Below are positions 23,221 to 30,923 of a DNA stretch of 40,799 bases, piece after piece (position 1 is the stretch's first letter; each line of letters starts with the position of its first letter). The notes beneath the pieces are model-generated. The model was not told the DNA's origin and searched no databases. It worked only from the letters and a program-made list of their open reading frames with translations. The DNA is from Planctomycetia bacterium (GTDB lineage: Bacteria; Planctomycetota; Planctomycetia; Gemmatales; Gemmataceae): NCBI GenBank assembly GCA_005799265.1, contig SYHD01000105.1, positions 1 through 40,799 on the forward strand, given 5' to 3'. Both the position numbers and the translations under genes were made by a program.

Positions 23221-25926
23221 TCAATCGTCCGCCTCGGCACGCGTCAGGTCGAGAGCGACGAAACGCAGTAATTCCTCGTCGCTCATCTCGGTCAGATGCA
23301 CGTCGGCGTCGTCCTGGAGGATCTGATCCGCGACGCTCTGCTTGGAGCGGATCATCGCGTCGATACGTTCCTCGACGGTGCCGCGACAGACGAATTTGTG
23401 CACGAGCACGTTCTTTTTTTGACCGATGCGGAAGGCGCGATCGGTCGCCTGATTCTCGACGGCCGGGTTCCACCAGCGATCGAAGTGGATGACGTGCGCG
23501 GCCGCGGTCAGATTGAGTCCGCTGCCGCCGGCCTTCAGCGAGATCACGAAAAAGGGCGGCCCGTCATCGCTCTGAAATTGCTTGACCAGGTCCGTCCGAC
23601 GCTTCACCGGAGTTCCGCCGTGCAGCACCAGCCCTTCGCGGCCGAAGACCTGCGCGAGGTATGCCGCCAACGGCTCGGTTAACGATTGAAACTGCGTGAA
23701 GACAAGCGTCTTCTCCTGGCGGGCGACAATCGGCTCGCAGGCCGCGCGGAGACGCTCGAACTTGCCGCTGTCGGCAGGCTTGAACTCACCGTCCGCTAGG
23801 TACTGCGATGGATGATTGCACAATTGCTTGAGCTGCATGAGCAACGAGAGCACCATGCCACGCCGGGCGATCCCCTCGGCGTTTTCGAGCCGTTCCTCAA
23901 AGTCGATCAACACTTTTTGGTAAAGGACCGCCTGTTTCTTGGATAGGCCGCACTCGACGCGCATCTCGGTTTTCTCGGGCAGGTCCGGCGCAACGCTGGG
24001 ATCGGTTTTCAGCCGGCGCAAGATGTACGGCCGAACGAGGCGGCGCAGCGACGCGAACGCCTCGGCATCCTCGCGTTCGTGCAGCCGTTTGACGAATTTC
24101 TTGAATTGGGCGGCATTGCCCAGCAGTCCCGGACAGCAAAAATCGAAAAGGGACCAGAGATCGCCCAGGTGATTCTCGACGGGCGTGCCGGTGAGGACGA
24201 CGCGACTGGTCGCCTGCAGCTTCTTCACGCTGCGCGTCTGGCTCGACCCGGCGTTCTTGATCGCCTGGGCTTCATCGAGAACGACTAGAGACCATTGGAC
24301 GTTCTGGAACCACTCCTCGCGGCGAATCAGCGGGTAAGTGGTGATAACGACATCCACGTCGGCCAGCTCCCGCGCGGGATTCTTGGCCAGCTGTGCCAGT
24401 TTGTCGGGCGCGCACTCGGAACGATGGGCGAAGACGACGCGCAACGACGGAGCGAACCGCGTCAGCTCCGCGCGCCAGTTTCCCAGGAGCGAAGCAGGCA
24501 CGACGAGAAGATTGGTCGCCCCTTTGGCTTTGCCCGAGCGCTTGCGTTGCAAAAATACATCGATGATCTGAATGGTCTTGCCCAGGCCCATGTCGTCGGC
24601 CAAGCAGGCGCCTAGCCCAAGCTCGCTGAGAAACCAGAGCCAGCGCACGCCGTCGATCTGGTAGTGGCGCAGCGTCGCCTGTAGATCGCGGCCCGGTTCG
24701 CACGAGCTGTCGGCTTCGGGATGGCGCATCTGCTCCAGCGCGTCGCGCAGCCAGGGTCCGGAGACGACCTCGGACCAGTCGTGGTCGGCGCCTTCCTCCT
24801 CGGTCTTCGTGTCGAGGTCGGCGCCCGCGAGCATGCGCATGCCCTCGATGAAGCTGATGCCGTCGGGATGCTCCTCTTGTAACGTTCGCCAATGCTCGAG
24901 CGCCTCCTTGATCTTGTCCTGATCGACCTCAACCCATTTGCCGCGCAGCAACATGAGGCCTGCAGAGTTGTCGAGCAGGTTCTTGACTTCGGCGGGTGTC
25001 AGTTTTTCGCCTTCGAGCGCCATGCCTATGTCGAAACCGAGCAACTGATGGAATCCGACGGACGAGGTACGGTCCGAACCAATGCGCACCTGCACCGCGG
25101 GACGCGGAGGTTTGCGCGCGGACCACCAATCGGGCACGCGGACGACGACGCCGGCATCCTCCATTGCCGCCGTGTCTTTCAAGAAGGCGTAGGCTTGCTG
25201 GATAGTCCACGACTGCGCGGCGAACAACTTGCGGCTCTCCAGCAAGTCACGAACCAGCGCGCTCTTCTCGGCGACGCGGCGCACCGGCTCCAGTAAGGAC
25301 TCGAGCTTGGCGAGGTCCTTGCTGGCTGCATACGTCTTGAGCGCCTCAGCGAGCGGAAGGTGCTGAACCTTCGATTGACTCGACAGCTTGTGCGAATACG
25401 TGGCCAGGAACGCGAACGGGCGCTCGGGCGTTTTCTTGTTCTCCGCCAGATGAAACGTGACCCGGCCGATCAGGTGCAGCAGGGGATGAATGTCGTGCAA
25501 GTAGTGGACGTATCCACCGTCATGTGCCGCCGCCTGTTGAGATGCATGGGTGCGCAACTCCGTCCACAGGTTTTCGAGATGCGGAACCGTGAGGTATTCC
25601 AGGCCAACCATCGGCGGCGAGGAAGCCGTGAGCCGAGCGAGTTCGTCCTCGCGTGGCGGCGCGATCGACGCCCATTGCCCGAACCCCGCTTCGCCGAGTT
25701 GACGCACCGCCTGAAAGAACTGCCACGCGAAGCCTCGCCAGAATGCGTAATCGCTGGGAAGCCCGTGAGCGTCATGCTGGCTGGCGAGCATCACCAACCC
25801 GGCAGCGCTCGATTCGGCGAACGCGGCTTCGAGCTTTTGGAAGTGGGAATCGGTGAGCGTGCTCTCTGTGGCGGCGTGAACGAGCTTTAGCTTCCCTGTG
25901 GGAGTGATGGCGATGCATTGGCTCAT
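23221..25926 (-). CDS. SNF2-family DNA-dependent ATPase
   Basis: A 901-residue SWI2/SNF2 ATPase. The N-terminal 400 residues belong to the bacterial SNF2-associated region. The motor follows: motif I DDMGLGKT (about 443-450), LLVVPASLLGNWRAEL, motif II as DEAQ (about 550), VVLTGTPVENHL (motif III), and in the second RecA lobe VFTQFQSLTEPLA, SLKAGGSGLNLT and QATDRAFRIGQ (about 826). Such enzymes translocate on double-stranded DNA and remodel protein-DNA complexes; HepA/RapA acts on RNA polymerase, others in repair or defence. The partner is likely the SWIM protein downstream. No clear ribosome site precedes the ATG. The zwf-like gene ends 93 bases upstream. Confidence 0.9.
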   Translation of the reverse strand: MSQCIAITPTGKLKLVHAATESTLTDSHFQKLEAAFAESSAAGLVMLASQHDAHGLPSDYAFWRGFAWQFFQAVRQLGEAGFGQWASIAPPREDELARLTASSPPMVGLEYLTVPHLENLWTELRTHASQQAAAHDGGYVHYLHDIHPLLHLIGRVTFHLAENKKTPERPFAFLATYSHKLSSQSKVQHLPLAEALKTYAASKDLAKLESLLEPVRRVAEKSALVRDLLESRKLFAAQSWTIQQAYAFLKDTAAMEDAGVVVRVPDWWSARKPPRPAVQVRIGSDRTSSVGFHQLLGFDIGMALEGEKLTPAEVKNLLDNSAGLMLLRGKWVEVDQDKIKEALEHWRTLQEEHPDGISFIEGMRMLAGADLDTKTEEEGADHDWSEVVSGPWLRDALEQMRHPEADSSCEPGRDLQATLRHYQIDGVRWLWFLSELGLGACLADDMGLGKTIQIIDVFLQRKRSGKAKGATNLLVVPASLLGNWRAELTRFAPSLRVVFAHRSECAPDKLAQLAKNPARELADVDVVITTYPLIRREEWFQNVQWSLVVLDEAQAIKNAGSSQTRSVKKLQATSRVVLTGTPVENHLGDLWSLFDFCCPGLLGNAAQFKKFVKRLHEREDAEAFASLRRLVRPYILRRLKTDPSVAPDLPEKTEMRVECGLSKKQAVLYQKVLIDFEERLENAEGIARRGMVLSLLMQLKQLCNHPSQYLADGEFKPADSGKFERLRAACEPIVARQEKTLVFTQFQSLTEPLAAYLAQVFGREGLVLHGGTPVKRRTDLVKQFQSDDGPPFFVISLKAGGSGLNLTAAAHVIHFDRWWNPAVENQATDRAFRIGQKKNVLVHKFVCRGTVEERIDAMIRSKQSVADQILQDDADVHLTEMSDEELLRFVALDLTRAEADD

Positions 25927-26019
25927 GGGGGAAAGAGTATGTCGAGGTGACGCTGCGGAGGAGAGGTCTGGTGAAGAAATCCCATTCGAGAGTTACTACG
26001 AGCTCCAAACGAAGAAGGG

Positions 26020-27429
26020 TCAGGACTCCACCGCGGGTGTATGCCAACCGCCCCACTCCGCGACGAGCAAGTCCGCCTCGCGCGGGCCCCAGGTTCCCTG
26101 ATCGTACTCGAACACCGGCGTCGCGCTCGGGCCGAGCACGGGCTGTACGATTTGCCAGGCGGCCTCGACGGCGTCCTCGCGAGTAAACAGGATGCCCTCG
26201 CCGTCCATCGCGTCGCCGAGCAGCCGTTCGTAGGGGTCCATCTCGTCGGAGTTTTTCGCTTTCAACGCGGACAGTTCGACGGTCTCGCCGGTCCACGCCT
26301 CGCCGGCGTGCTTGACGCGGGCGCCGATGCCGATCCTTAACTGTGGGTTGAGGCGGAAACGCACGTAGTTGCCCAGATGTGGGAAGAACTTCGCGATGGG
26401 CGGCCGCTTCAGCTCGACGAGAACTTCCGTGACCGTGTGCGGCAAAAACTTGCCCGCGCGGATAAAGAACGGCACGCCCTCCCAGCGCCACGAATCAATG
26501 AACAGCCGCACCGCCGCGTAGGTCTCCACTTGCGAATGGGACGCGACGCCTTCCTCTCTGCGGTAGCCCTTGAACTGGCCGCGCACCAGGTTGTCGCCGT
26601 TGAGCGGGCGGATCATGCGGAAGACTTTGACCTGTTCGTCGCGCATGGAATCGGCATACGTTCTCGTGGGGGGCTCCATCGCCAGGAAGCCGACCACTTG
26701 CAGTAAGTGATTCTGGATAACGTCGCGAATTACCCCGGTCTCCTCGTACAACTTGCCGCGGCCGGCGATGCCGAAGTTCTCCGCCAAAGTGATCTGTACG
26801 CTCTTGACGTAATGGCGATTCCAGATCGGCTCAAGGAAGGTGTTGCCGAAGCGGAAGAAGACGAGGTTTTGTACTGCCTCTTTGCCGAGGTAATGGTCGA
26901 TGCGAAAGATGTCGGCCTCGTTGAAGACGGCGTGCAGGACGCGATTAAGCGAACGTGCCGATTGCAGATCGCGGCCAAACGGCTTCTCGACGATGACACG
27001 GGCGTTGACGGCGCATTTTGATTTCGCGAGGCCCTCGATGACGGTGGGAAACAAGCTGGGCGGAATGGCAAGATAGTGCATCGGAATCTTGGCGTCCCCC
27101 AGTTCCACGCGCAGCTTGTCAAAGGTCTCGATTTTGTGATAATCGCCGTCCACGTAGCGAAGCAGCTTGGCGAGTCGGGCGAAATCGTCGTCGGACGCGC
27201 TGGGATAGAATTTCCGGACGCTTTCGCGGGCACGCTGTAGAAGCTGCTCGTTGGTCCAGTTCGAGAACGCGACGCCGATGATGGGGATGTCAAAATCACG
27301 GCGCAGCACCATCGCTTGCAGAGCGGGGAAGATCTTCTTGTACGCGAGATCGCCGGACGCGCCGAAGAAGACAATCGCGTCCGCGATGCCGATGGTCGGT
27401 TCGTCGGGATTGAAGGGGGAGTCGGACAT
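26020..27429 (-). CDS. zwf: Glucose-6-phosphate 1-dehydrogenase
   Basis: A 469-residue enzyme that oxidises glucose 6-phosphate to 6-phosphogluconolactone with NAD(P), the first step of the oxidative pentose phosphate and Entner-Doudoroff routes. Evidence: nucleotide-binding FFGASGDLAYKKIFPAL (about 21-37), VIVEKPFGRDL, the active-site signature RIDHYLGKEAVQN and the C-terminal domain GVPFFIRAGKFL, with YERLLGDAMDGEGILFTR. Length is close to the usual 480-500. The frame is open upstream to 27528, but the ATG at 27429 fits the family start better; only a weak GAGG is seen. A lactonase-like gene occurs 4 kb away but is secreted, so they are probably not partners. Confidence 0.93.
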   Translation of the reverse strand: MSDSPFNPDEPTIGIADAIVFFGASGDLAYKKIFPALQAMVLRRDFDIPIIGVAFSNWTNEQLLQRARESVRKFYPSASDDDFARLAKLLRYVDGDYHKIETFDKLRVELGDAKIPMHYLAIPPSLFPTVIEGLAKSKCAVNARVIVEKPFGRDLQSARSLNRVLHAVFNEADIFRIDHYLGKEAVQNLVFFRFGNTFLEPIWNRHYVKSVQITLAENFGIAGRGKLYEETGVIRDVIQNHLLQVVGFLAMEPPTRTYADSMRDEQVKVFRMIRPLNGDNLVRGQFKGYRREEGVASHSQVETYAAVRLFIDSWRWEGVPFFIRAGKFLPHTVTEVLVELKRPPIAKFFPHLGNYVRFRLNPQLRIGIGARVKHAGEAWTGETVELSALKAKNSDEMDPYERLLGDAMDGEGILFTREDAVEAAWQIVQPVLGPSATPVFEYDQGTWGPREADLLVAEWGGWHTPAVES

Positions 27430-27549
27430 GGGTGCGCGAACCTCTGCGGATCTGCCACGAAACGCCGAAGTTAATGTACTTCGCGCGAGTGAATTTGGCA
27501 TAGCGGCTCGGCGCGGCTTGGACCTCAAGTTAAAGATTTGTTTGAATAA

Positions 27550-27606
27550 TAGCCCGCTGCGCCAACAAGGGAATCATGGTTGATCCCTTGCTTGCGCTAC
27601 GGGCTA
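27550..27606. repeat. Imperfect hairpin repeat, TAGCCCG family
   Basis: TAGCCCG at 27550-27556 pairs with CGGGCTA at the end, and CAAGGGA...TCA pairs with TGA-TCCCTTG inside, with mismatches between. The right half reads as the reverse complement of TAGCCCGTAGCGCAAGCAAG, a type of intergenic repeat I recall from planctomycete genomes. It separates the secreted hypothetical gene from zwf. Confidence 0.6.
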
Positions 27607-27613
27607 GTAAGGG

Positions 27614-28321
27614 TCAATTGACAAGATTCAAATCAACAAGTTGTTTGCCGGCCTGCACGCGGATCGATAATCCCGAGGTGGCTTCCGATTCATAGCGAGC
27701 CGGCAGGGGTGTGCCGCCGATTTTTTCACCTGGGATCGGCTCGACCGCGACGCGATACTCGCCCACGGGAATCGGCGTCTTGAACGAGAAGGAGCCATCC
27801 TTTTGCAGCGCGCTCGAGTATTTTTTGCCGTCGCCGCTGACGAGCGTGACGAAGTAGCCACTGGGCTGGGCTTTGCCTTGATAGGTGATTTTACCTGCAA
27901 CCTGGCCCTTTTCTACTTTGGGTCCATCGAGCTTGGGCCCGACGACCGCCTCAGACGGTTTGGTCTTGGCGCGAATGTCATCGAGCACGCTGCGTAAGGC
28001 GAAGGCGCGGTCGGCGTAGCTGGCCAGTCCGTCGCTTTTGCCAAACGCTTCGTCGATGCTCTTTTGGAGATCCGCGGCCAGAAACGGACGTACCGCTGTC
28101 AGCGCGCCTTTGTAAAGATGGAAACAGCCCGCGTGGTCGCCTTGGTCGTTGAAAAGACGCGCCCCTGAGTTGATCACGTCGCGCAGCGATTGGTTGAGGG
28201 CGGCCTGGTCGTGCTTGTCGTGGACTTTCTTGTCCTGACCCAGGCTGTCGCCAGCACAGACCAGCAAGACTAGGCCGATCGTCCCCACACCCGCGACCAC
28301 CCGCCGAGTTGATTTCGTCAT
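27614..28321 (-). CDS. Secreted protein with carboxypeptidase-regulatory-like domain
   Basis: A 235-residue exported protein. The signal peptide (TKSTRRVVAGVGTIGLVLLV... to about 28) is followed by a helical region (about 30-125; LNQSLRDVINSGARLFNDQG, HLYKGALTAVRPFL) seen in several planctomycete secreted proteins. A C-terminal beta-sandwich (about 140-235; GKITYQGKAQPSGYFVTLVS, FSFKTPIPVGEYRVAVEP) has the pattern of a carboxypeptidase-regulatory-like or transthyretin-like fold. It probably binds something at the cell surface; function unknown. GGAG lies eight bases before the ATG at 28321 but only two before the ATG at 28327, so the inner start is chosen. Confidence 0.7.
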   Translation of the reverse strand: MTKSTRRVVAGVGTIGLVLLVCAGDSLGQDKKVHDKHDQAALNQSLRDVINSGARLFNDQGDHAGCFHLYKGALTAVRPFLAADLQKSIDEAFGKSDGLASYADRAFALRSVLDDIRAKTKPSEAVVGPKLDGPKVEKGQVAGKITYQGKAQPSGYFVTLVSGDGKKYSSALQKDGSFSFKTPIPVGEYRVAVEPIPGEKIGGTPLPARYESEATSGLSIRVQAGKQLVDLNLVN

Positions 28322-28497
28322 GGACATGACTCCGAAAAAATAACGTGGTGAATCCGCTCGCCTTTGCTCCCTCCCCGTAACCGATGAGTGAGTCTGGCAG
28401 CATTATGATCCGAATGCTGATTTCTGTGAAGGGGAATCTTGCCTTACCTGCGCAGATTCTTGGCAAACTGTGCCGTGTTGAACTAGATTTCCTGATC

Positions 28498-28527
28498 TTG
28501 CATCGTTTCACGCCGTCGAGATATACT
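28498..28527 (+). promoter_or_regulatory. Sigma-70-like promoter
   Basis: TTGCAT (28498-28503) and TATACT (28522-28527) are separated by 18 bases, 91 bases before the ATPase start. It is in the 297-base gap between divergent genes, where nothing else was recognised. Confidence 0.45.
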
Positions 28528-28618
28528 CTGGATGAAGCTTGTTGGCGAGGTGGGGAAACTCTTGCGCCGTGCTTTCGCTCCCCGTCTTGCTTGATTCATG
28601 GATGAACGAGGAACGACA

Positions 28619-30751
28619 ATGACTGTCACGACTTGCGATCGCACACCTACCGAAACCACCCTCGAAGCCCTGCGCCAGGCCGGCAATCCGTTTCGCAACT
28701 TCTTCGCGCGCAATCCCGACGATGACGTCTGCGCCCGCTATCACGTCCAGGAATTGTTCGCCACCGAACGCGACCAACTCCTCGGCGTCGTCAATCTCTT
28801 TCGCGCCAATCCGACCCTTCACTCCGAGCTAATCCCCGTGCTCGGCAACAAGGGCGCCGGCAAGACGCATCTCCTGCACTCCATCAAACACGGTCAAGGG
28901 GGTGCCGGGCAGATGCTCATCACGCCCGGAACGTATCAGAAAGACACCGACTTCCTCGAGTATCTGCTCTTCCAGATGATCGACACGCTCCTGGGCGGCG
29001 CCAAACAGCAAGGCCGACGCCCGCTCGAATTCATCAGTGAAGAGCTGGGCCGGCAGTTGCTCCTCGGCGCGATCCTCGGCATGAAGCGTGACGAACAACT
29101 GGATCTCTTTCCGACGCCGACCATCGGCCGCTGGATGCGCAGACTCGGTCTAGGTACTTCGGCGGCGCTCGAACGCATCCAGTGGTTGGTCGAGCAACTG
29201 ACGCGCACCGAAGGCGCCACGCCCTTGCGTCGTCTCGCGACCATGGTCGAGCTCGACGCCGACAAGACGTGTGAGCTTCTGTGGACGCATCTCGACCGCA
29301 CTCAGACGCACAACACTGCAGGGCTGATGCGCCGGCACATCCATCACGGTCTCGTGCGGGCCGCGCTCCTGGGCGACGAAGGCGAACTCGCGAATTTCTT
29401 GACCTACGGCTTCGCGGAGCTCGATTACAAGGTCAAACCGGGCCGGCAGGACCTCGTGCTGTCGTTGTTGCGCGTGTTGATGGAAGTATTCCAGAGCTTG
29501 AAGATTCCGGTCGTGATCGCGTTCGATCAACTCGAAGACTTGCTGCTGGCGCGCCGCCATGACGATGGGCACAAGGTTGCCGAGGCGTTCTTCGCGGGGT
29601 TGGTGCAGGCGATGCACCAGATCGACGGCATCTGCTTTCTCGTCTTCGCTGAGCGCGGCTTGTGGAACCGCTTCGTGCCGTCGCTCGACGGCTACATCCA
29701 GGATCGTCTCAACAATCCGGTTCACGTGCCGGGACATGGCACGATCAAAGCGTTGCGGCTCGAAGCGCCCTCGGCCGAGCTGGTGCGTCGCGTCGTCCAG
29801 GTCCGCATGCATGCCGCTCTCGACGGAACGCCGGAACAGAGCAGCTTTTTCGAGGTCTATCCCTTTACGGATGAGCAGGTGACGCAGATCGCGCGCACCG
29901 AGCCGACCTTGCGCGACATGCTTCAGGAGTTCCGCCGGTTGTTCGATCATGTCGTGTTCGGCGAAGTGCAAAAGGCCGCCTACGATATGGACCCGCCCGG
30001 CGTCACAACCACGCACCTTCCGATTGCTACAGTGTCCGGGATCGATGGTGTCGGTCCGGCGGTGAAGTCGGCGGTCGTTGTCGAGGTACCTGCAAGGTCG
30101 CCCGTCATGCCGCGCGCATCGGCGGATGCGTTCGATCTCGTCAGCATGTGGGAACACGCTCTTGCGGACGCGCAGGCCAATCTGGTGCCGGAAGGCTCCC
30201 TCACCGGGGCCACGCGCGAGTTGCAAGCGGGTCTTGGCGCTTTCCTGCAGGTGTGCCACGAGCACGGTGTCAAGGTAGGTCCGTGGCGCCTTCAGCATGT
30301 CGTGCCGGAGTTCATCTTCAGCGAGCATCCGACCTATGGCGTCATGGCGATCGCCCACTGGGTCTGCAAGGACGGGCAGCCGTGGAAGGTCGGCGTCGGC
30401 CTCTTCCTTGGCCGCGGCGCCGGCAAACCACGCGATCTCGAAATCAAGCTCGCGGCGCTGGGCATGACGCCGAGCGTTATCGATCATTTGATCCTGTTGC
30501 GGCCTGACGACGACGTGTCGTTGACGGGTAAGAGCAAGACTGTCTGGCAAGAGTCCGAGCAAAAAGGGCTGCACGGCCGCTTGGAGCCGATGCAAGTCGA
30601 GCACTTCACGATGCTCTACGGTTTTCCGCGCTTCTTGGCGGCGCTTGGGGAATCGTTGCCGCCGGGCCAGGCGTTGCCCAATCTCGCGGACCTGATTCAG
30701 AATCGCTGCGACAAACTTTTGGAACAGGTGTGCATGCCAATCTCGACGTAG
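28619..30751 (+). CDS. P-loop (AAA+-like) ATPase of unknown function
   Basis: A 710-residue cytoplasmic protein. Residues 20-60 form a lead-in (NPFRNFFARNPDDDV). Walker A is GNKGAGKT (76-83) and Walker B is VVIAFDQLED (298-307), so the ATPase core spans roughly 45-480 with a long helical insert between the two motifs. After a linker (about 465-500), a conserved-looking C-terminal domain (about 515-705) contains WRLQHVVPEFIFSEHPTYGV, AIAHWVCKDG, VGVGLFLGRGAGKPRDLEIK and MLYGFPRFLAAL. I do not recognise this domain; the ILLRPDDD segment and alternating strands suggest an alpha/beta fold. GAGGAA precedes the ATG. No partner gene is obvious: both flanks carry hairpins, so it may be a single-gene unit. 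Confidence 0.75.
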   Translation: MTVTTCDRTPTETTLEALRQAGNPFRNFFARNPDDDVCARYHVQELFATERDQLLGVVNLFRANPTLHSELIPVLGNKGAGKTHLLHSIKHGQGGAGQMLITPGTYQKDTDFLEYLLFQMIDTLLGGAKQQGRRPLEFISEELGRQLLLGAILGMKRDEQLDLFPTPTIGRWMRRLGLGTSAALERIQWLVEQLTRTEGATPLRRLATMVELDADKTCELLWTHLDRTQTHNTAGLMRRHIHHGLVRAALLGDEGELANFLTYGFAELDYKVKPGRQDLVLSLLRVLMEVFQSLKIPVVIAFDQLEDLLLARRHDDGHKVAEAFFAGLVQAMHQIDGICFLVFAERGLWNRFVPSLDGYIQDRLNNPVHVPGHGTIKALRLEAPSAELVRRVVQVRMHAALDGTPEQSSFFEVYPFTDEQVTQIARTEPTLRDMLQEFRRLFDHVVFGEVQKAAYDMDPPGVTTTHLPIATVSGIDGVGPAVKSAVVVEVPARSPVMPRASADAFDLVSMWEHALADAQANLVPEGSLTGATRELQAGLGAFLQVCHEHGVKVGPWRLQHVVPEFIFSEHPTYGVMAIAHWVCKDGQPWKVGVGLFLGRGAGKPRDLEIKLAALGMTPSVIDHLILLRPDDDVSLTGKSKTVWQESEQKGLHGRLEPMQVEHFTMLYGFPRFLAALGESLPPGQALPNLADLIQNRCDKLLEQVCMPIST

Positions 30752-30770
30752 CGAGACGCGGGTTCATGCT

Positions 30771-30821
30771 AGCCGGACACGCAAACGACGGAAGATTTGC
30801 TCCGCCGCTTGCGCGTCCGGC
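30771..30821. repeat. Hairpin of the TTAGCCGGACGCGC family
   Basis: AGCCGGACACGCAAACGACGG (to 30791) pairs with CCGCCGCTTGCGCGTCCGGC (30802-30821) with a few mismatches. It is a second member of the family at 10031-10090, 20 bases after the ATPase stop. Confidence 0.7.
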
Positions 30822-30869
30822 GAACACGCGTTGAAACGAACGCGATACTCCATAAGTCATCCGCGAGCG

Positions 30870-30901
30870 GCTCCCGGCTTGGCGAACGCCGAGCCGGGAG
30901 C
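30870..30901. terminator. Hairpin upstream of folC
   Basis: GCTCCCGGCTTGGCG (30870-30884) pairs with CGCCGAGCCGGGAGC (30887-30901) with one G-T pair around two bases. It ends 22 bases before the folC start and may influence its translation or end upstream transcripts. Confidence 0.55.
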
Positions 30902-30923
30902 GGCGCGAACAAGGGCCGCGGCG

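Noticed and set aside
21009-27429. Lactonase and zwf as a pentose-phosphate operon
   Set aside because: The genes are on opposite strands, 4 kb apart, and the lactonase has a signal peptide.
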